Origin: Siphonodentalium dalli
Taxonomy: Eukaryota > Mollusca > Scaphopoda > Gadilida > Siphonodentaliidae
Length of the DNA stretch: 64,000 bases
Reading direction: 5' to 3'
Assembly (NCBI GenBank): GCA_032622095.1
Contig: CP136062.1
Location: 135,572,960 to 135,636,959 of the forward strand
Positions 11,136-26,100 of this stretch are shown piece by piece. The first letter of the stretch is position 1. The number at the start of each line of letters is the position of its first letter. The notes under the pieces are model-generated. The model was not told the origin of the DNA. It ran no database searches and saw nothing but the letters and a program-made list of their open reading frames with translations. The position numbers and the translations under genes were made by a program.

Positions 11136-14100
11136 GTTTGTATCTAAAAAATACCCCAAAATCATAATGTTAATCACATTTTGGTCCATCATTCAGTCCA
11201 ATTAATCGTTGAAAAACATATGGAAATTATTCTACCATTGAGAGTCACTGCATATGCACATGAACAATCAGACGTAGTTAAAATGATTCACTGATTTGAT
11301 GAAGCATATATACTGCCTCGAACTGAGTAGATACTGATTTCCAAGGCACAGAACTTCAAGATAAACAAACATTTAACTTTGTAACATGACAAAATATGTC
11401 AAATTTTGATAACTCATTTCCGTCTGATTAGACTCAAACTCGTTTAGAAATAGTTGATGTTCGTGGAATGTTGTTCTACTATTTTACACCGAATGCCCTC
11501 TATTACTGCACCCTCTTGTGTTTACATAGTGTCATGATTTTCCCATGCTTGAGATAGGCACAGCAGAACATGCAATATTTTTCCGGCTTTTAGGCCGAAT
11601 TCGTGGAGCCATGAGGTGGTTTTCGATCCTCGCTAACCGCAGGATCGTACATTAAATCTTACTTCTTGCTGATTTGTCTGTTTATTCGGATGTCAACGAT
11701 TGGCTAACACCAGGTGTCTGAACAGAATCCAGTCTGACGGATGGCTAATTCTGGGAGTCCCTCACACAGCGTGACTTTATTAACTATACTGCAGGAAGGA
11801 TCTCTAGTTTCATCCTCTTAACTCAACATGATGAGTATCATGCTGGGCTATTGTCTCAACATCATGTTGTTCGTTTTATCTAATAACTTTGTTTAAAGGG
11901 ACACAAGGTATTTGCAGTTAGTAAATGTACAAATGATATAAAAGCCTGCAAAAAACGTCAACACTAAGAAGAATATGGAGAAATACAGTAATGCCCTAAA
12001 TAATTGACTCCTTAACCAAAGCAGAATTATGGGTAATTTTTCAGGATTTAGTCGGAAATATGACTTGTTGCCATTCATTGGAAAGCTCTGAGAGAGAGCT
12101 TTCTGATGAATGGCAACAAGCCATATTTCCGACTAAATCCTGAAAAATTACTCATAATTCTGCTGTGGTTAAGGAGTCGATTATTTAGGGCATTAGTGTA
12201 GATCAACTTTGTTCTTATATTCATTATTGATAGTTCTCCAATAGGCCTAAAGCAGTCAGCAGGACCTATGTCCTATGCCTACAATTCTTCTCCGCTATTA
12301 TTTTCAAGCATCATATCATATGAATGAGTATTCACAAATTTAACAGGTTCATTTCAAAAACAACTGATGGCAATCACTAATTAAATCATGTTCTGTGTGA
12401 GATTTCTTAAAACTGAGTATCCAAATGCAAACTTTATAAACCCTGGGTTCCCAACTGAAAATAAAAAAAAGCTGGGTACCCAACTAAATGAAAGGGAGTG
12501 ACAGTGACCACTTCAGCCTCAATATGCCCTTAACAGACTTATATTCATCTATAAAGTCTTGACTCATAGTGGCCCTTCTCTCAGTAATGAATTTTTGAAG
12601 GGAAAGTTTCACCAGAAATGACCTAGCTGTCACAGTCAATACAATATAATGCTCAGGTACATGTACATTAAATTGTGTCAATTTCAATTACCTATTGTGC
12701 ATTAACCCTTTGATAACAGGAGCTGCGCTGGTGCACCATTAAAGATCATGTGCCAGTGCATTCTCTTATATATGCGAGACTCCCATGGGGGAGCCTCGCA
12801 TATATAAGAGAATGCACTGGCTTACAAGGTCAAGGTAAATATTGTTAGGCCAATGTATTCTCATATATGCGAGGCTCCCTATGAGAGACTCGCATACATA
12901 AGAGCATGCATTGGCGAATAACGTTAAGTCGTGCTGTGCTAAGCCGGTTAATTGTTTTTGTTTACAATAAATTGCTCAATCCGGGAGATTGTGATGGGAG
13001 TGCGGGAGATTGGGCCCAAATCTGGGAGTCTCTCGCAGAATCTGGGAGGGGTCAACAGGTCTGATTGGCACAGGCTTTTAAATACACACAATTTCAGGAA
13101 GCACCAGTCATGGAAGGGTTAATTGGTTTTAGTAAAATCAACACTTCAGCTGGAAACATCAACGAACTGCTATCAGATTTCAGTAAGTGCTGACACTCTG
13201 CTTAATTGTGACCTTTCTGGTCAGGACCCCCTCGGCTTCCTATTGTGCCCTGTAACAGTAATCACATTCATGCACATTTATCTCCACACCAACGTCTGTA
13301 CCAGTATATCATATTAATGATTGATTGGGTATTTAAAATAAAAGACTCAATAAAAACGACTTTGCATCATTCACATATTGTGTTTTATTATAAATTATAC
13401 CAATGTAGTTGAATTGGAAACTGTTGATTGTTACATTCTTAAAGTGGTCCTCTCAGTTATGAATTTTTGTAGTGAAAATTTCAACATAATTTACCTGGAT
13501 GTCACAGTCAATATATATAATACTCAGGTACATTAGATCGAAGTCAATATTCATTATTTATGGTGTAATAATTGGCTCTGGTAAAATCAACACTACAGCT
13601 CGAAACATAACCTAACGGCTATCAGATTTCAGTAAGTGTTCTCCGTCAGTTACATTTCTGGTCATGACCCCTCGGATTCCTATTGTACCTGTAACAGTAA
13701 TCACATTTCTCCACACTAATGTCTCTATATCATATTAACTTCACCTGCGTAGGCAATTACTGTATTGATCAGCCAGCATGGGGCGACCTATGGCAGCTAC
13801 GTGCAAAAAATAATTAGCGTTTTATGCATGGGAAGCGCAGGAAATAGAATAATAATATGATTAAGTCCACTATGTTATGACTCACAAATCGTTCCTATCT
13901 GGTCGAATGGATGGAATCTGTGATTTGGGCATTTTAGTTTTCACATAAAATAAGCACTATACCACTTGCTGCCCCCTCTCATGAGAATTCTTACTCTTGG
14001 CCAATGTCTAAAATTTAACTTAAAGTGATGTGAAACACTCCGGTAGGGTGATCAAATAGAAATGGAGAATAATCTTGTTCAAAGTAGTTATTTTTACAAA

Positions 14101-17100
14101 TATTATATCTAAATTGACACACACACCATCATTCTTATATATTAATTAAATGCAGTGACTGCCGATGGCAAAATCATTTTCGTTAGTTTATCGCCGATAG
14201 AAGCATCCCGATTCGAGTAGTAAATATTTACAATTTAGCATAGTTCAGACAATGTTTTCTTTGGAGTTGTACGGTCGTTTGGCTTGAGATTTTCGGTGAT
14301 GTTAGTGGAATGCTACATTCCTCCAGTTGGCATAGCACCTGAATACTAACTTATCAGTTTCACACACGAACAAGTACTATGTCTTTAAATTAAAAAAAAA
14401 AAAGTAAGTTTGGACAAACAAATAAACATTCCAAGATATGTTTGCTATATTTGTAATGTTTAAATTCTTAACTTTTGTTAATTTTGTAGACCCCTCAAAT
14501 TGAAACAGGTAGATTTAAATTTGAAATATAACAGGTTTTGGGTTGCCATTGGGGAGGGGGTGAGACATGCCCACCCCCACACCAGCTGTTTATGTGTAAT
14601 ACCTCACTCCAGCAGTTGGCAATGACACCCGGGTATTTGTGTTAACTAGTTATGTTAACAGCCTGAACATGCCAGCGATTTACAGCTTCAGACAGCTCTC
14701 AGTAAGTGTTTGATATTGACTGGGGAAATATTGGAGTTATGTTAGAACAAATAAACACATGGTATGAACAAACATCTAGGAACAGCTGTAGTGTGTCAAC
14801 ATGGGTTGCTGCAGGTGTATCCCTTGTATCATCATCCTCACAAAGAGTGTACTTCCTTAATTAACCCCTTTGATTACTAAATGGATTCTCCCATTCAGTT
14901 ATAAATGTATACAAATGAATGGTCCATTATTTATTTGTAGGGGGGTTCATATAATGTAAGCTGATAGCAGGCAGAGAAACTCCGTTAAGATTCATTTCTA
15001 GGGATGTTTAGCTGTAAAGTTTGACAAAGAACCAATTTATGCTGTTTATTTAACTTATTTGTTAAATATCCCTACAAATGAATCAATATGAATCTAGTAA
15101 ATACCCAATAGCATGTGTCCACTTATCATCAAAGGGTCAAACTAGAACAGCTAGTAGATGTACGGTTTGTTTTACCCTAATTCAGTTGAATAGCAGGATT
15201 ATCCCAAGGTTTTAATCCTTTCTCTATTATTAAAATACTCATATTCCATAGGAAATGTTCAGATAATAAGTTCAACAAATAACCATGTCGTTTGTTGAAC
15301 TTATTACCAGTCTCCTCCAATCAACTGGACTCAATCCTTCTGAACTATTTCCCTGAAAACGTCTCCAGATGAAAAATTGACCATTCCAATGTATACTTTT
15401 ATCACTGAGTGGAAGATTCCATTCAGTATAGAAAGGGTTAATTTAAGGAGAGGGACTAGGTATCTACTAGTACATGTATATATGGTTGAAACAAATATTT
15501 GATAACAGCTGTAGTGTGTCCAGGTGGATTTCTGCAGGTGTATCCCCTGTATCATCATCCTCACAAAGAGGGTACTTCATTATTATAAACCCTCTGATTA
15601 TTGAATACTCACTGATGAGTAGTTACTTGATTCCCAATGATATATTTGTAGGGATATATAGTAAATAAATTAAGTTAAACAAACAGCTTTGGGATCTGTG
15701 TTGAACTTGTTAGCTGAACATCCCTCTAACTGAATCCAAAGGTCTTTTCTGTCTGTCGGCTTCTTATATGATTTGAAGATTCTTACAATTAGATAGATCA
15801 TTACAATATATAGAGGATCTCTAATGAATCGTAATTCTATACAAAATTTATTAACCGAGTGCACTAAATTTGATTCTAGCTGAGCTTTAATGAGGCTCGA
15901 ATTAAATATAGTGAACAATTAAGGTTAATAAATTTTTTATAGAATTGCGACGAGTTTGAGATTCATTTTATTACATAATCACATTTTAGCAAGGAAAAAC
16001 GATCTCGAAACGCCTGAGGTTAAAAACATCTTATCACAATCAAAGAGGAAGTAAAGACACCTTCAAGAAAAATTATAGTTCCATTTTAAATGTATCTTTT
16101 AATCTTGACAAAATTGTTCCACCCATGTTTATCTCACAGTCAACACTAAATAGCCTAACACAAATCGAATATCATAATTATATTCCAATTAACATAATAA
16201 TAAAGTTCTGACATTGACATCAACATCATTGCATGTGCCTACAATACACGTGTGTCTTACTAAAAATTTGAGGCTGGGTTTAGGGGCTAATTATGTGATA
16301 AATAGAGGATATCTAATGTTTTTGAGTGGATAGCAGAAATTTTGTCATGAGTGAGCAGGTAAAACACTAGATATTCTTTTTATTGTGCGCGTTTCCAGTG
16401 AATTTCGTCATTTACGACAATAAATTTTCTCACAGTTGAGAGCTTTCCGATGAATGGCAACAAGCCATATTTCCGACTAAATCCTGAAAAATTAACCATA
16501 ATTCTGCTGCGGTTAAGGAGTCAATTATTTAGGGCATTACTGTACATGCAAGTGAATCTGTCGCATGCGCAAGCTGGTATGAAAGTAAAAACTTCTATAT
16601 CCCCCTTCTGGGGGATATCAAAATTTATTTAACCCTTTCAGTGCCAAGTCCGATTTTTGTATCAAACCATATTTCCTTTATCATTTTTCAAATTTATTGA
16701 TTATAATAATGTGATACATTGATGGAAAGAGCTCTAAGAGCTCTTTCCATCAATGTATCACATTATTATAATCAATAAATTTGAAAAATGATCAAGGAAA
16801 TATGGGTTGATACAAAAATCGGACTTGGCACTGAAAGGGTTAACCGCTTTTTTTTTGATTAATCACCGTTGAGCGTATAATAAATAATTTTACAAATAGG
16901 TGTATTGGAATCAAGTAACTACTCATCAGTTATCAAAGGGTTACCACCAAAAATAATCACCTTTCATTTCTAATTATGCGGTTAGCACGCTTGACCAACA
17001 GGAATTTTTATTTTGGAAAAAAAAAATGTCTTCCTCATACTTGTATTATTTGTTGCTGCATATTCATTGCTCTCTTTTGTTTCTTTCAGGTCAAATAGTA

Positions 17101-20100
17101 ATGGACAGAGAGGACGGGGTTTCAAATTCATCATCACATCTTTTAGTGAAGGTACGTACATTTGTAGTGGGACATTCTAGTTATTTCAGGTAACATTGAG
17201 GTGTTCAAAAAGAGACATCCAGGTATCAAATCTACATGGATCCCATGATGTCGTCGGAGATAACAAGTTTGTCCCTACGTAATGGGCCAACAAACTCAAG
17301 TTTGGTATTGTTTTTATCGGGTCCTCACATTAATATATATTAACAAGAATTCATTAGGTAACCTATGGTTCATCCAGTCCTTGAAATGGTGTGTCTGCAT
17401 GGTTGGCTAGCGTCACCAGATTCACCCTCTGTGAACCTCATTCTTCTGAGGCCTCAACTGCTATGGTAGACCTATATAGGATTTAAGTTCCCCAGTTGAA
17501 GTTGGTGATGATCACCCATTATTCACCTCAATAATGCATTTTATCTTCTGCAAATTATGGGATATAGTACTGAACAGACGGGTAAAAGTAACTAGAAACA
17601 ATGTTAATTTGAGATTATTGATACTTCCCAGAAGATGAGACCTAAGAAGAATGAGGTCCCAAGAGGGTGAACTTAATGAAGCTAGCCCACTGGGGACCTC
17701 ATTCTGTAAATAACAGACACATAATATCAAGGCTTGGGTTTGTCCATTGGGTGACGTCAAACAGGGCTTGCCAGAACAACAACACAATTGGTCGAAACTG
17801 CGAGTACACAAAGGTGATTTATATGCCACTGATGTTTCATATGCTCTATCCTCTTATAACCCTGAATCTGTGTGCATGTACTCAACGCTTTCTATACTAA
17901 ATACCCATTGACGAGAAGTTCCCTTAGGAAATGTTCAGATAATATGTTCAACAAAGGACCATAGGTCGTTTTTGAACTTATTATCTGAATATTTCCCATC
18001 CATTAATAGGACTCCTTCTGCACTTATATTATCTGTCGTCTGCTCATTTTTCTTTAAAACCCCTCCAGCTGAATAATAGACCATTCCAATGAATACTTTT
18101 ATAACTGAGTGGGAGAATCCATTTAGTTTAGAAAGGGTTAAACACCACTGCTCTGGATGACCTATTTCACAAATTTTAATATAAAAAGAGTGTATAATTC
18201 AGCCATTGTTCAAATTCCATAATAGGTGACCAAAAGAGCAAAATCGACTTGATAAAATAAACTACTAAAACATAGGGCACCTTGCATATATAAGAGAATT
18301 CATTGGCTTTGCATATATAAGAGAATGCTTGGCCTAACAATAATTACCATGACCTTGTCAGCTAGTACATTCTCTTATATATGCCAGGCTCCCTATGGGA
18401 GACCCGCAATATAAGAGAATGCACTGGCACAGGATCTTCAATGCTGCACCAGTACTAATCCCTTCATGAAAGGTTTAATCTGGAAGCAGATTTTCTATCT
18501 TGGTATGAACCATCTTGATGGCTTCAGAATCTTTATTTATGTCAGGTTAATAGCAGAATACTCCACTGGCTCCAAGGTATTTCCTCATTGTTCATAAAAT
18601 TGTCAGAAATTGTATCAACACATTCACTATAGACAGAGTGCAGGTATCAGAGAATGGCTAATGTTGAATTCATGTCATTTATCTGCCATGAATCACTAAA
18701 ATTCTGACAAAAATCACCATGCTGTTAAAGTGTCTTAATCACGCAACAGGGCATGTGGAATTCAAATAAGGGGCAATATGGAAATAGCTGCCATAAATAT
18801 TATTCTAAGAACAAAGACGTCAATTCGTTATCACCACGATACAGCAATTCGGCACACACAATATGCATTTAAATGACAATTCTATATTCCTCGTTGTGCG
18901 AAAATGACAGAATTCGGAACTCATCCAATGACTTAATTGAAAACTGCGAAAAATTATCTCCTGGAATTTGAGTTTTTCATTGCCACTTGTTCGACTGAGG
19001 GATAGTTTTGGTCATAATTAATTCTGATAGCTGGCAGGGCTGATAGCTGACTCATCTTTTAATAGGGATGATAGGACCTTAATTTGGGACTCCCTTGTCT
19101 GTCTCTCATGCATTAACACTCAGTCTTAACAAAAGATTTATTCTGCTTAACGGTCCCTGTCAATAATTGATTGATGAATCTTTAAGAGTGATTCTGTGAA
19201 TACATTCATTATTTCTGCTCCTCCAGTCTTGACATGTTTGTTTTTCTGGTTAATAAACTTTGCATGTGAAATTCTGATTCAATTGAATGCTTGACACAAC
19301 ACAGCTAGATCACTACTGGGTGGGGGGGGGGGGGGGGGGAGTTATACAATCCAATAGACTGTTTGCTCATTAAGTGGTCTCTCTCTCTTTCTCTTCCTGA
19401 ACAACATCATAGTTGGTCAGAAATTTTAGAATTGGTTAAATAAAAATATACTTTTGAGTGTGAAATTGTATGTAAATAAAGGTAAATTTGAACTATTGGT
19501 ATATAATGCACACACTTAAAGTGATGTGAAACACTCCAGTAGGGTGGCCAAATAGAAATGGGGAATAATCTTGCTCAAAGTATAGTTATGTTTACACATA
19601 TTTTATCCAAATTGACAACACACACCCTCATTCTTATCTATTAATTAAATCAAGTGACTCTCTATGGCAAAATCTATTTCATTAGTTTATCATTGATAGT
19701 TGCGTCGGGAATCAAGAAGTAAATATTTACAATTGAGCGTAGTTCAGACGATGTTTTCTGTGGAGTGGTACGGTCGATTTGCTTGAACTTTTCGGGGAGC
19801 TAGTAGAATGTTACATTCCTCCAGTTGACGTATTGCATGAATGCTTACTTAACAGTTTCACGCACCCGAACAAGTCCATAATATGTCTTTAACACTAGTC
19901 TAAATACTGGTTGGAAAATTGAAAAATGAATAGTCCAGAAGATTTACTCACCTCTCAAGCTGACCCCTCCCCAATCTTGACCCCTTGTTCGTGTTCATGT
20001 GTATATTGATTTACTATGCATCTTTTGTACATAGTCTTCATTACCATATATTATATACATGTACTTTGAAGAATATAGAAATATATTGGGATGGGGGTTG

Positions 20101-23100
20101 TTGGATGGGTGCATGGTCTCACTCCGTCACTTCAGGCTAACTAATTTAACATCCAGTTATTTTATGTCAAAAGCAATGAATATTGGAAATTTTAGATTTT
20201 TCTGCAAAAAATAATTCATCTAATATTGTAAAATATTTTCAGAAATTGCATTTATCATTGTTTTGTCTGAATTTCATCATTTTGGTGAATACATTCATTA
20301 TTCTCCTCATCCAATCTTGTTTCTGGATAATAAACTCTACATGCAAGATCTAGTCTAGTTAAATTTGACTAAAGGATGCTGCTACTTAGGCAATGTATAG
20401 GAATTGGCAGACTGCTTGTCAAACTGACGGATCTTGTGTACCAAATAATACTGTACATATATGCAGTGAAGTGTCTAGTTCTTCGTTCTTCAAACGGGGT
20501 GAGCCCAAATTCAATTTCCAACTGCAATCCTGCAAACTCCCCTACCCGCTTCTGAAACAGCTAATTTCTCAACATTAGTAAGAAATGTCAGAATTTTCCT
20601 TCCAATAAATTGGATTTCTTCCAAAACTCCTCCCGATGAATAATAGACCATTCCAATGGATACTTTTATAACTGATATGTTATGATCTATTTAATAAATA
20701 AAGGGTTCAAATGGGATTGATATATGACCCATTTTCAATAAACAAGACATATAGGAAGTGGGTTAGATAAGTTTGGGTGAGCTAGATGGGATGCAGATCT
20801 TTTGGAGAATTTGGCGAACAATTCTGTAAAATCTCACATTTATTCTCCAGACCAATGCTCTTAGTCAGTGAGATTCCAATTTGATTGAATGTTTGACAGA
20901 ATGGGATTGTGTATTCTTATGTTTTTGGTTGTATTACAAAATAATAGGATTATATTTGCCAACACAGATCAGAAACATCACTCTGTTTCCTTCAAGTATG
21001 GATCATCCAGGCTTCGAGGAAAACAGAGTGATGTTTTATCACTTCCTATTGAATTGGCCATGTTACCATCAACATAGCACATTGAGATGTCCCTCAACTC
21101 AGATTGCATACAGTAATGCTCTAAGTAATGGACTTCTTAACATGTTTCTTATGATCTGATTAGATTATCCAGATTAAGAAGTCGATTACTTAGAGCATTA
21201 CTGTATATAGGCTCTCACCAGCAGAGTGTAGTATTCACAATCAAAAACAGATTGAAATGCTATGTGATAAATATGATGTGTGATTATCCAGATATCATAT
21301 CATTGGCTGATGAAGTGTGAGGCCCATTATTTCTGTAATCAAAATCCTGGTATCTTATCATCCACAAACAGTAACAATGTTATCAGGTGTCAAGCCTGCA
21401 AATAGTGTGTCTGTCATTGCAGAATGAGGTCCCCAGAGGATGAATTTAGTGAACCTATCCGGCACGGTGGGCTAGCATCACCAAATTCACCCTCTGGGGA
21501 CCTCAGTCTGCATGGGTCTCGTCTTCTGTTAAGAATCTATAGTCTCAAATTAACATTGTTTTTAGTTACTTTTTCTCTTCTGTTCAGTTTCTATATCCCC
21601 TAATTTGCAGAAGATAAATTGCATAATCGAGGTGACTTATGGGGGAACATCCCCAACTTTAACTGGGGAACTTCATTCTGATCCTAGATCTCCCATAGTA
21701 GTGGTTGCATAAGCAGAATGAGGTCCACAGAGGGTGAATTTTGTGATGTTATGTGGGATAGCGTCACTAAATTCACCCTCTGATGACCCCATTCTGCAAA
21801 TGACAGACACACTATTTGCAGGCTTTTCGGGTGTCATAGATCCTCCCTGGAGGGATATCGACCTTTTGACATTGACAAAAGTATACTGATGTTGTCACCT
21901 TCTTTGCTCTGTTCATATGGAATGGTTAGATCATGCCATGAATCTCTACTCTGACTAATGCCCGTAGAGATCATATTCCACCAGAACAAAAACATGGGAA
22001 CTTATTGACGTTTTGACAGGGAACCTTATAAAGTTGACAAAATAATGTGGGGAACATGTTTCTTATGATCTGTTCCTTAATAATGTAGGTAAGGTTCCAA
22101 CTAAAAAATTCACGATTTAAGTTACTTAGTGGGCGATTTTGCTTTGCGTCCATTACAATTAAGGAATTTCTCTTGGGTAATTACTTCAATGTTTATTGCG
22201 GTATCGGACCACAGAAAAACATGCAATATCGACCTGGGACGACCCCCTACTGTGAAGTAGAATATTGAGGAACAAGTATTAACAAAAAAATATATTCCTT
22301 TCCTGTTTTGTTCAATGTTATAAAGTTCCCTGTCATAACAGGTCAGAACATAAAAAAGTTCCTATGTTTTGTACTGGTGGAATATGATCTCTATGTTCTT
22401 AGCTAAGAGTAGAGATTCATGGCATGATCTAATGGAATGGTGTGTATATCCTCTGTGCTAAAAGGCTAAGTAGTGAACTAGAAATAATTTGCTTGATAAA
22501 ATAGTAGCCTAGAGGACAGGCCTTTAGACGTCCTAAATTAATTTGGGCACCCTGTGGCAGACGGGGAATTTTTTTTAATTTGGCATAAAAAGAAAAATTA
22601 TAATTTACTCGCTTCTGGGGGTTGAATAGATCATGCCATGAATCTCTACTCTGGCTAACGCCCGTAGAGATCATATTCCACCAGTAAAAATCCTTGGAAC
22701 TTTTTTAAGTTTTCACAGGGTACCTTATAAAGTTGAAAAAATAATGCAGGGAATATATTTCTTAGTTCCTTAATAATGTACTTCACTACAGGTCAAGGTC
22801 CTAACTCGAAATTTCACGATGTAACTGACTTTGTTAGCAATTTTTCTTTGCGTCGCTTACAATTATGGAATTTATCCTTCGTAATTAAATTAATATTTAT
22901 TGTGATATTGGCTCAGAAAAGCATGCAATTTCGATTTGGGACCTTCACCTACAGTGAAGTACAGTATTAAGGAGCAGATAATAACTAAGAAATATATTCC
23001 CTACATTATTTTTTCGACTTTATAAGGTCCCCTGTCAAAACTTCAAAAAGTTCCAAGTGGTGTATACTGGTGAAATGTGATCCTCTTCGGGTGTTAGCTC

Positions 23101-26100
23101 GAGTAGAGATTCACACCATGATCTAGGGGTTCAATTCCTGATTCAAGAATCCTTCAAAAATTATTTTTATTCTGCTCAAATGGGAAAATTCCTGAAGTTT
23201 CACTATGAAGAAGGAATAACTTCATATGTGCTACTTTGTGCACAATTCCATATTTTGGGCATACCCTTTTCTGACTTGAATTTGGGGAATTGAAATGTCT
23301 GAAGATGAACGCTAATTTCACTCTACATAATTATGAACTGGGGTTGGTGAATAGATGATGTTTATAATTTACCACATGCAACCTACTCAAGGCTTATATT
23401 TGCATGAATTCAACCCAGAATTGCAAGTCTTTTCACTAATCTGAAAAGTTATTTAGAGAACACCGAACAAATTGTATTTTAATACAACTGTGAGGTTAAA
23501 GATATTTTTTTTACTTTTTTAACTCTTTAGGTACCAAGATCCCCTAGAGTAATTAATAATTTCACTAAGCTAAATCATGTACCTTCATGGATTAATGTAC
23601 TTGACTAAATCACCAAATAACTAATTGTTCTGTTAAAGGGATACTGTACTCAGATGTTGTTGGTTTCTTTGGTCTCTGAGTCATAGAATAAGGTAACCAG
23701 ATTTCCATTATTTGAAAGTCTGTTGAGTACGAAGTAATGTTACGGATGGTAGATTAGCCGGAATGCGAATTGCCAATTTTCATTGTCGAGTAATTTTTGG
23801 ACAGTTTTCAAGCAAATGTATCAAATAAATGTTATATTATATGCATAGTGGTCCGATATACTCATTTAAGTCATTGTATAGTCACTAGTCAGTGAGTGGC
23901 TCGAGTTTACGCCCCGTATCAACATAATTTTATACACGATCATGTGTGTCACGCGTTGCCAAATCCACTATCCGTGAATTATTTTGATTACGTCTTGTAC
24001 ACTCCAGCCATAAATTAAATTTATATCAAATTATAAACTTTTATTTTAAAGATAAACCTATTAACCTGAATGCATGCTTACAGAAAACATCTCTGACTCA
24101 AATTACTTAATTTTTTATATATTATTGATACTAGATCGTTGTTATCACCCGGAATTTATTGAAAATGGCCTACACTACCCCTTTAACATGCAATCAGAGC
24201 TGAGTGTAAATATATGAATGTATTCATTAATTCATTCAATTATCATCTTTCTTTATATCTTTATTTGTCACGTATTCCTGTTTTTTTCTTCAGATTTTAA
24301 AGAATTCGAGAGTTGTGGATCAAGTTATCAGTGTGACATAAACAATTACTGTATAGATGAGGATTTAGTTTGTGATAATGTCGACCATTGTGGCGACTAT
24401 TCTGATGAAAAATCTGAAGGACGTGCTAAATGCAAAGAAAAGGAAGGTAAATATTCAGATATTCGAATATTGTATGAATATTCGCTCATAACGGTTGACA
24501 TATACAGTAATGCCCTAAATAATTGACTCCTTAACCACAGCAGAATTATGGGTAATTTTTCAGGATTTAGTCGGAAATATGGCTTGTTGCCATTCATTGG
24601 AAAGCTCTGAGAGCTTTCCGATGAATGGTACCAAGCCATATTTCTGACTAAATCCTGAAAAATTACCCATAATTCTGCTGTAGTTATGCAGTCGATTATT
24701 TTGCGTATAACTGTATCTGGGTAAAAAATTGGAATGAATATTAACCCTTTCTACACTGGATGGATTCTCCCACCCAGTTATGAAAGTATATAATTTATTA
24801 TAATGATCTATCAGCCATTTGGAGGGGTGTTTAGGAAAAAATAAGCAGATGACAGGCAGACAAAAAGATTTTACAACTGCAGAAAAAATACTATTCATTG
24901 GGGGGAGGGGATGTTCAGATAATAAGTTCAACAAACGGCCTGTGGACCTATCTGAACATTTCCTAATGGAACTACTCGTCGATGAGTATATAGGAAAGAA
25001 AGTGTTAACCCTTCCATGACTGGAGCTTCCTGAAATGGAGCCTCACATATATTAGAGAATACATTTGTCTAACACTATTTACCTTGACATTGTAAGCCAG
25101 TGCATTTTCCTAAATATATGAAGCTCCCTTTGGGAGACTCGCATTTATAAGAGAATGCACTGGCATAGGATCTTTAATACTGCACCAGTCCCATCATGAA
25201 AGTATTAACCCTTTACCCAACAGAAGGGCCCTGTGCCAATGCATTCTCTTATATATGCGAGTCGACCATAGGTCGCCTCGCATATATAAGAGAATGCATT
25301 GGCTTAACACATTAAAAATTATAAAATTGTTAAAGAATGTAAGAAAAAATGGTAAAAAGTGTTAAAAAAAGATTTTTTTTAGGCCAATGCATTCTCTTAT
25401 ATATGCGAGGCGACCTATGGTCGACTCGCATATATAAGAGAATGCATTGGCACAGGGCATAACTGTAACTATCACAATGCGGTCAAGGAGCCGGTTCCAA
25501 TGATATCCATATTTGTATGGTTTTATTGAGACAGACCCAAGATAATTTAGGCTGTTGAAGCTTTATTTGGCCGGTTTTGGCCGGTTTGTTGGGTAAAGGG
25601 TTAAAGAGTAGATGAAGGCTTTGTTTGTGATAATGTCCGTCTAGCCTTCTGTTCATCTGTCCGTCCGTTTGATTGCTCATCCAGCCATATATCTTATATA
25701 GCCATGGGTTATCAGATCTGAATGAAATTTGGTATGCAGGTTTGTCATCCTAACTGCTTTGAAAAGAGAGTCAAAAGACATTCATGTTTTCATTTCTGGA
25801 GTTATTCTTCTTTAGATACTTGGGAAATCTTTTTTTTTTGTCCATCCACCCATCTATCTCAGCCGTTGTTCACCAGATCTGGATGAAGTTTGGTATGGAT
25901 GCCGACGTTTGTCATCATGACTGCTTCTTAAGAGAGGCAAATAACTTGTTCGCCTTTGCCATTCAAGAGTTATCCTTTGTTTAATTGGAAATCTTGGTTT
26001 TTTTGTCCGTTGGCTGAGATATCTCATGCATGGTTCATCGGACATTCACCATCATAACTGCTTTCAACAGAGTGCACAATGACATTCTCATTTTCCATAC

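Noticed and set aside
12700-13000. CRISPR-like short repeats with spacers (gcattctcttatatatgcg)
   Set aside because: They are arms of inverted-repeat MITEs, alternate in orientation and lie in an animal intron.
23126-23145. A tRNA T-arm-like string ggggttcaattcctg
   Set aside because: No upstream box A or acceptor stem; likely chance next to the E element.
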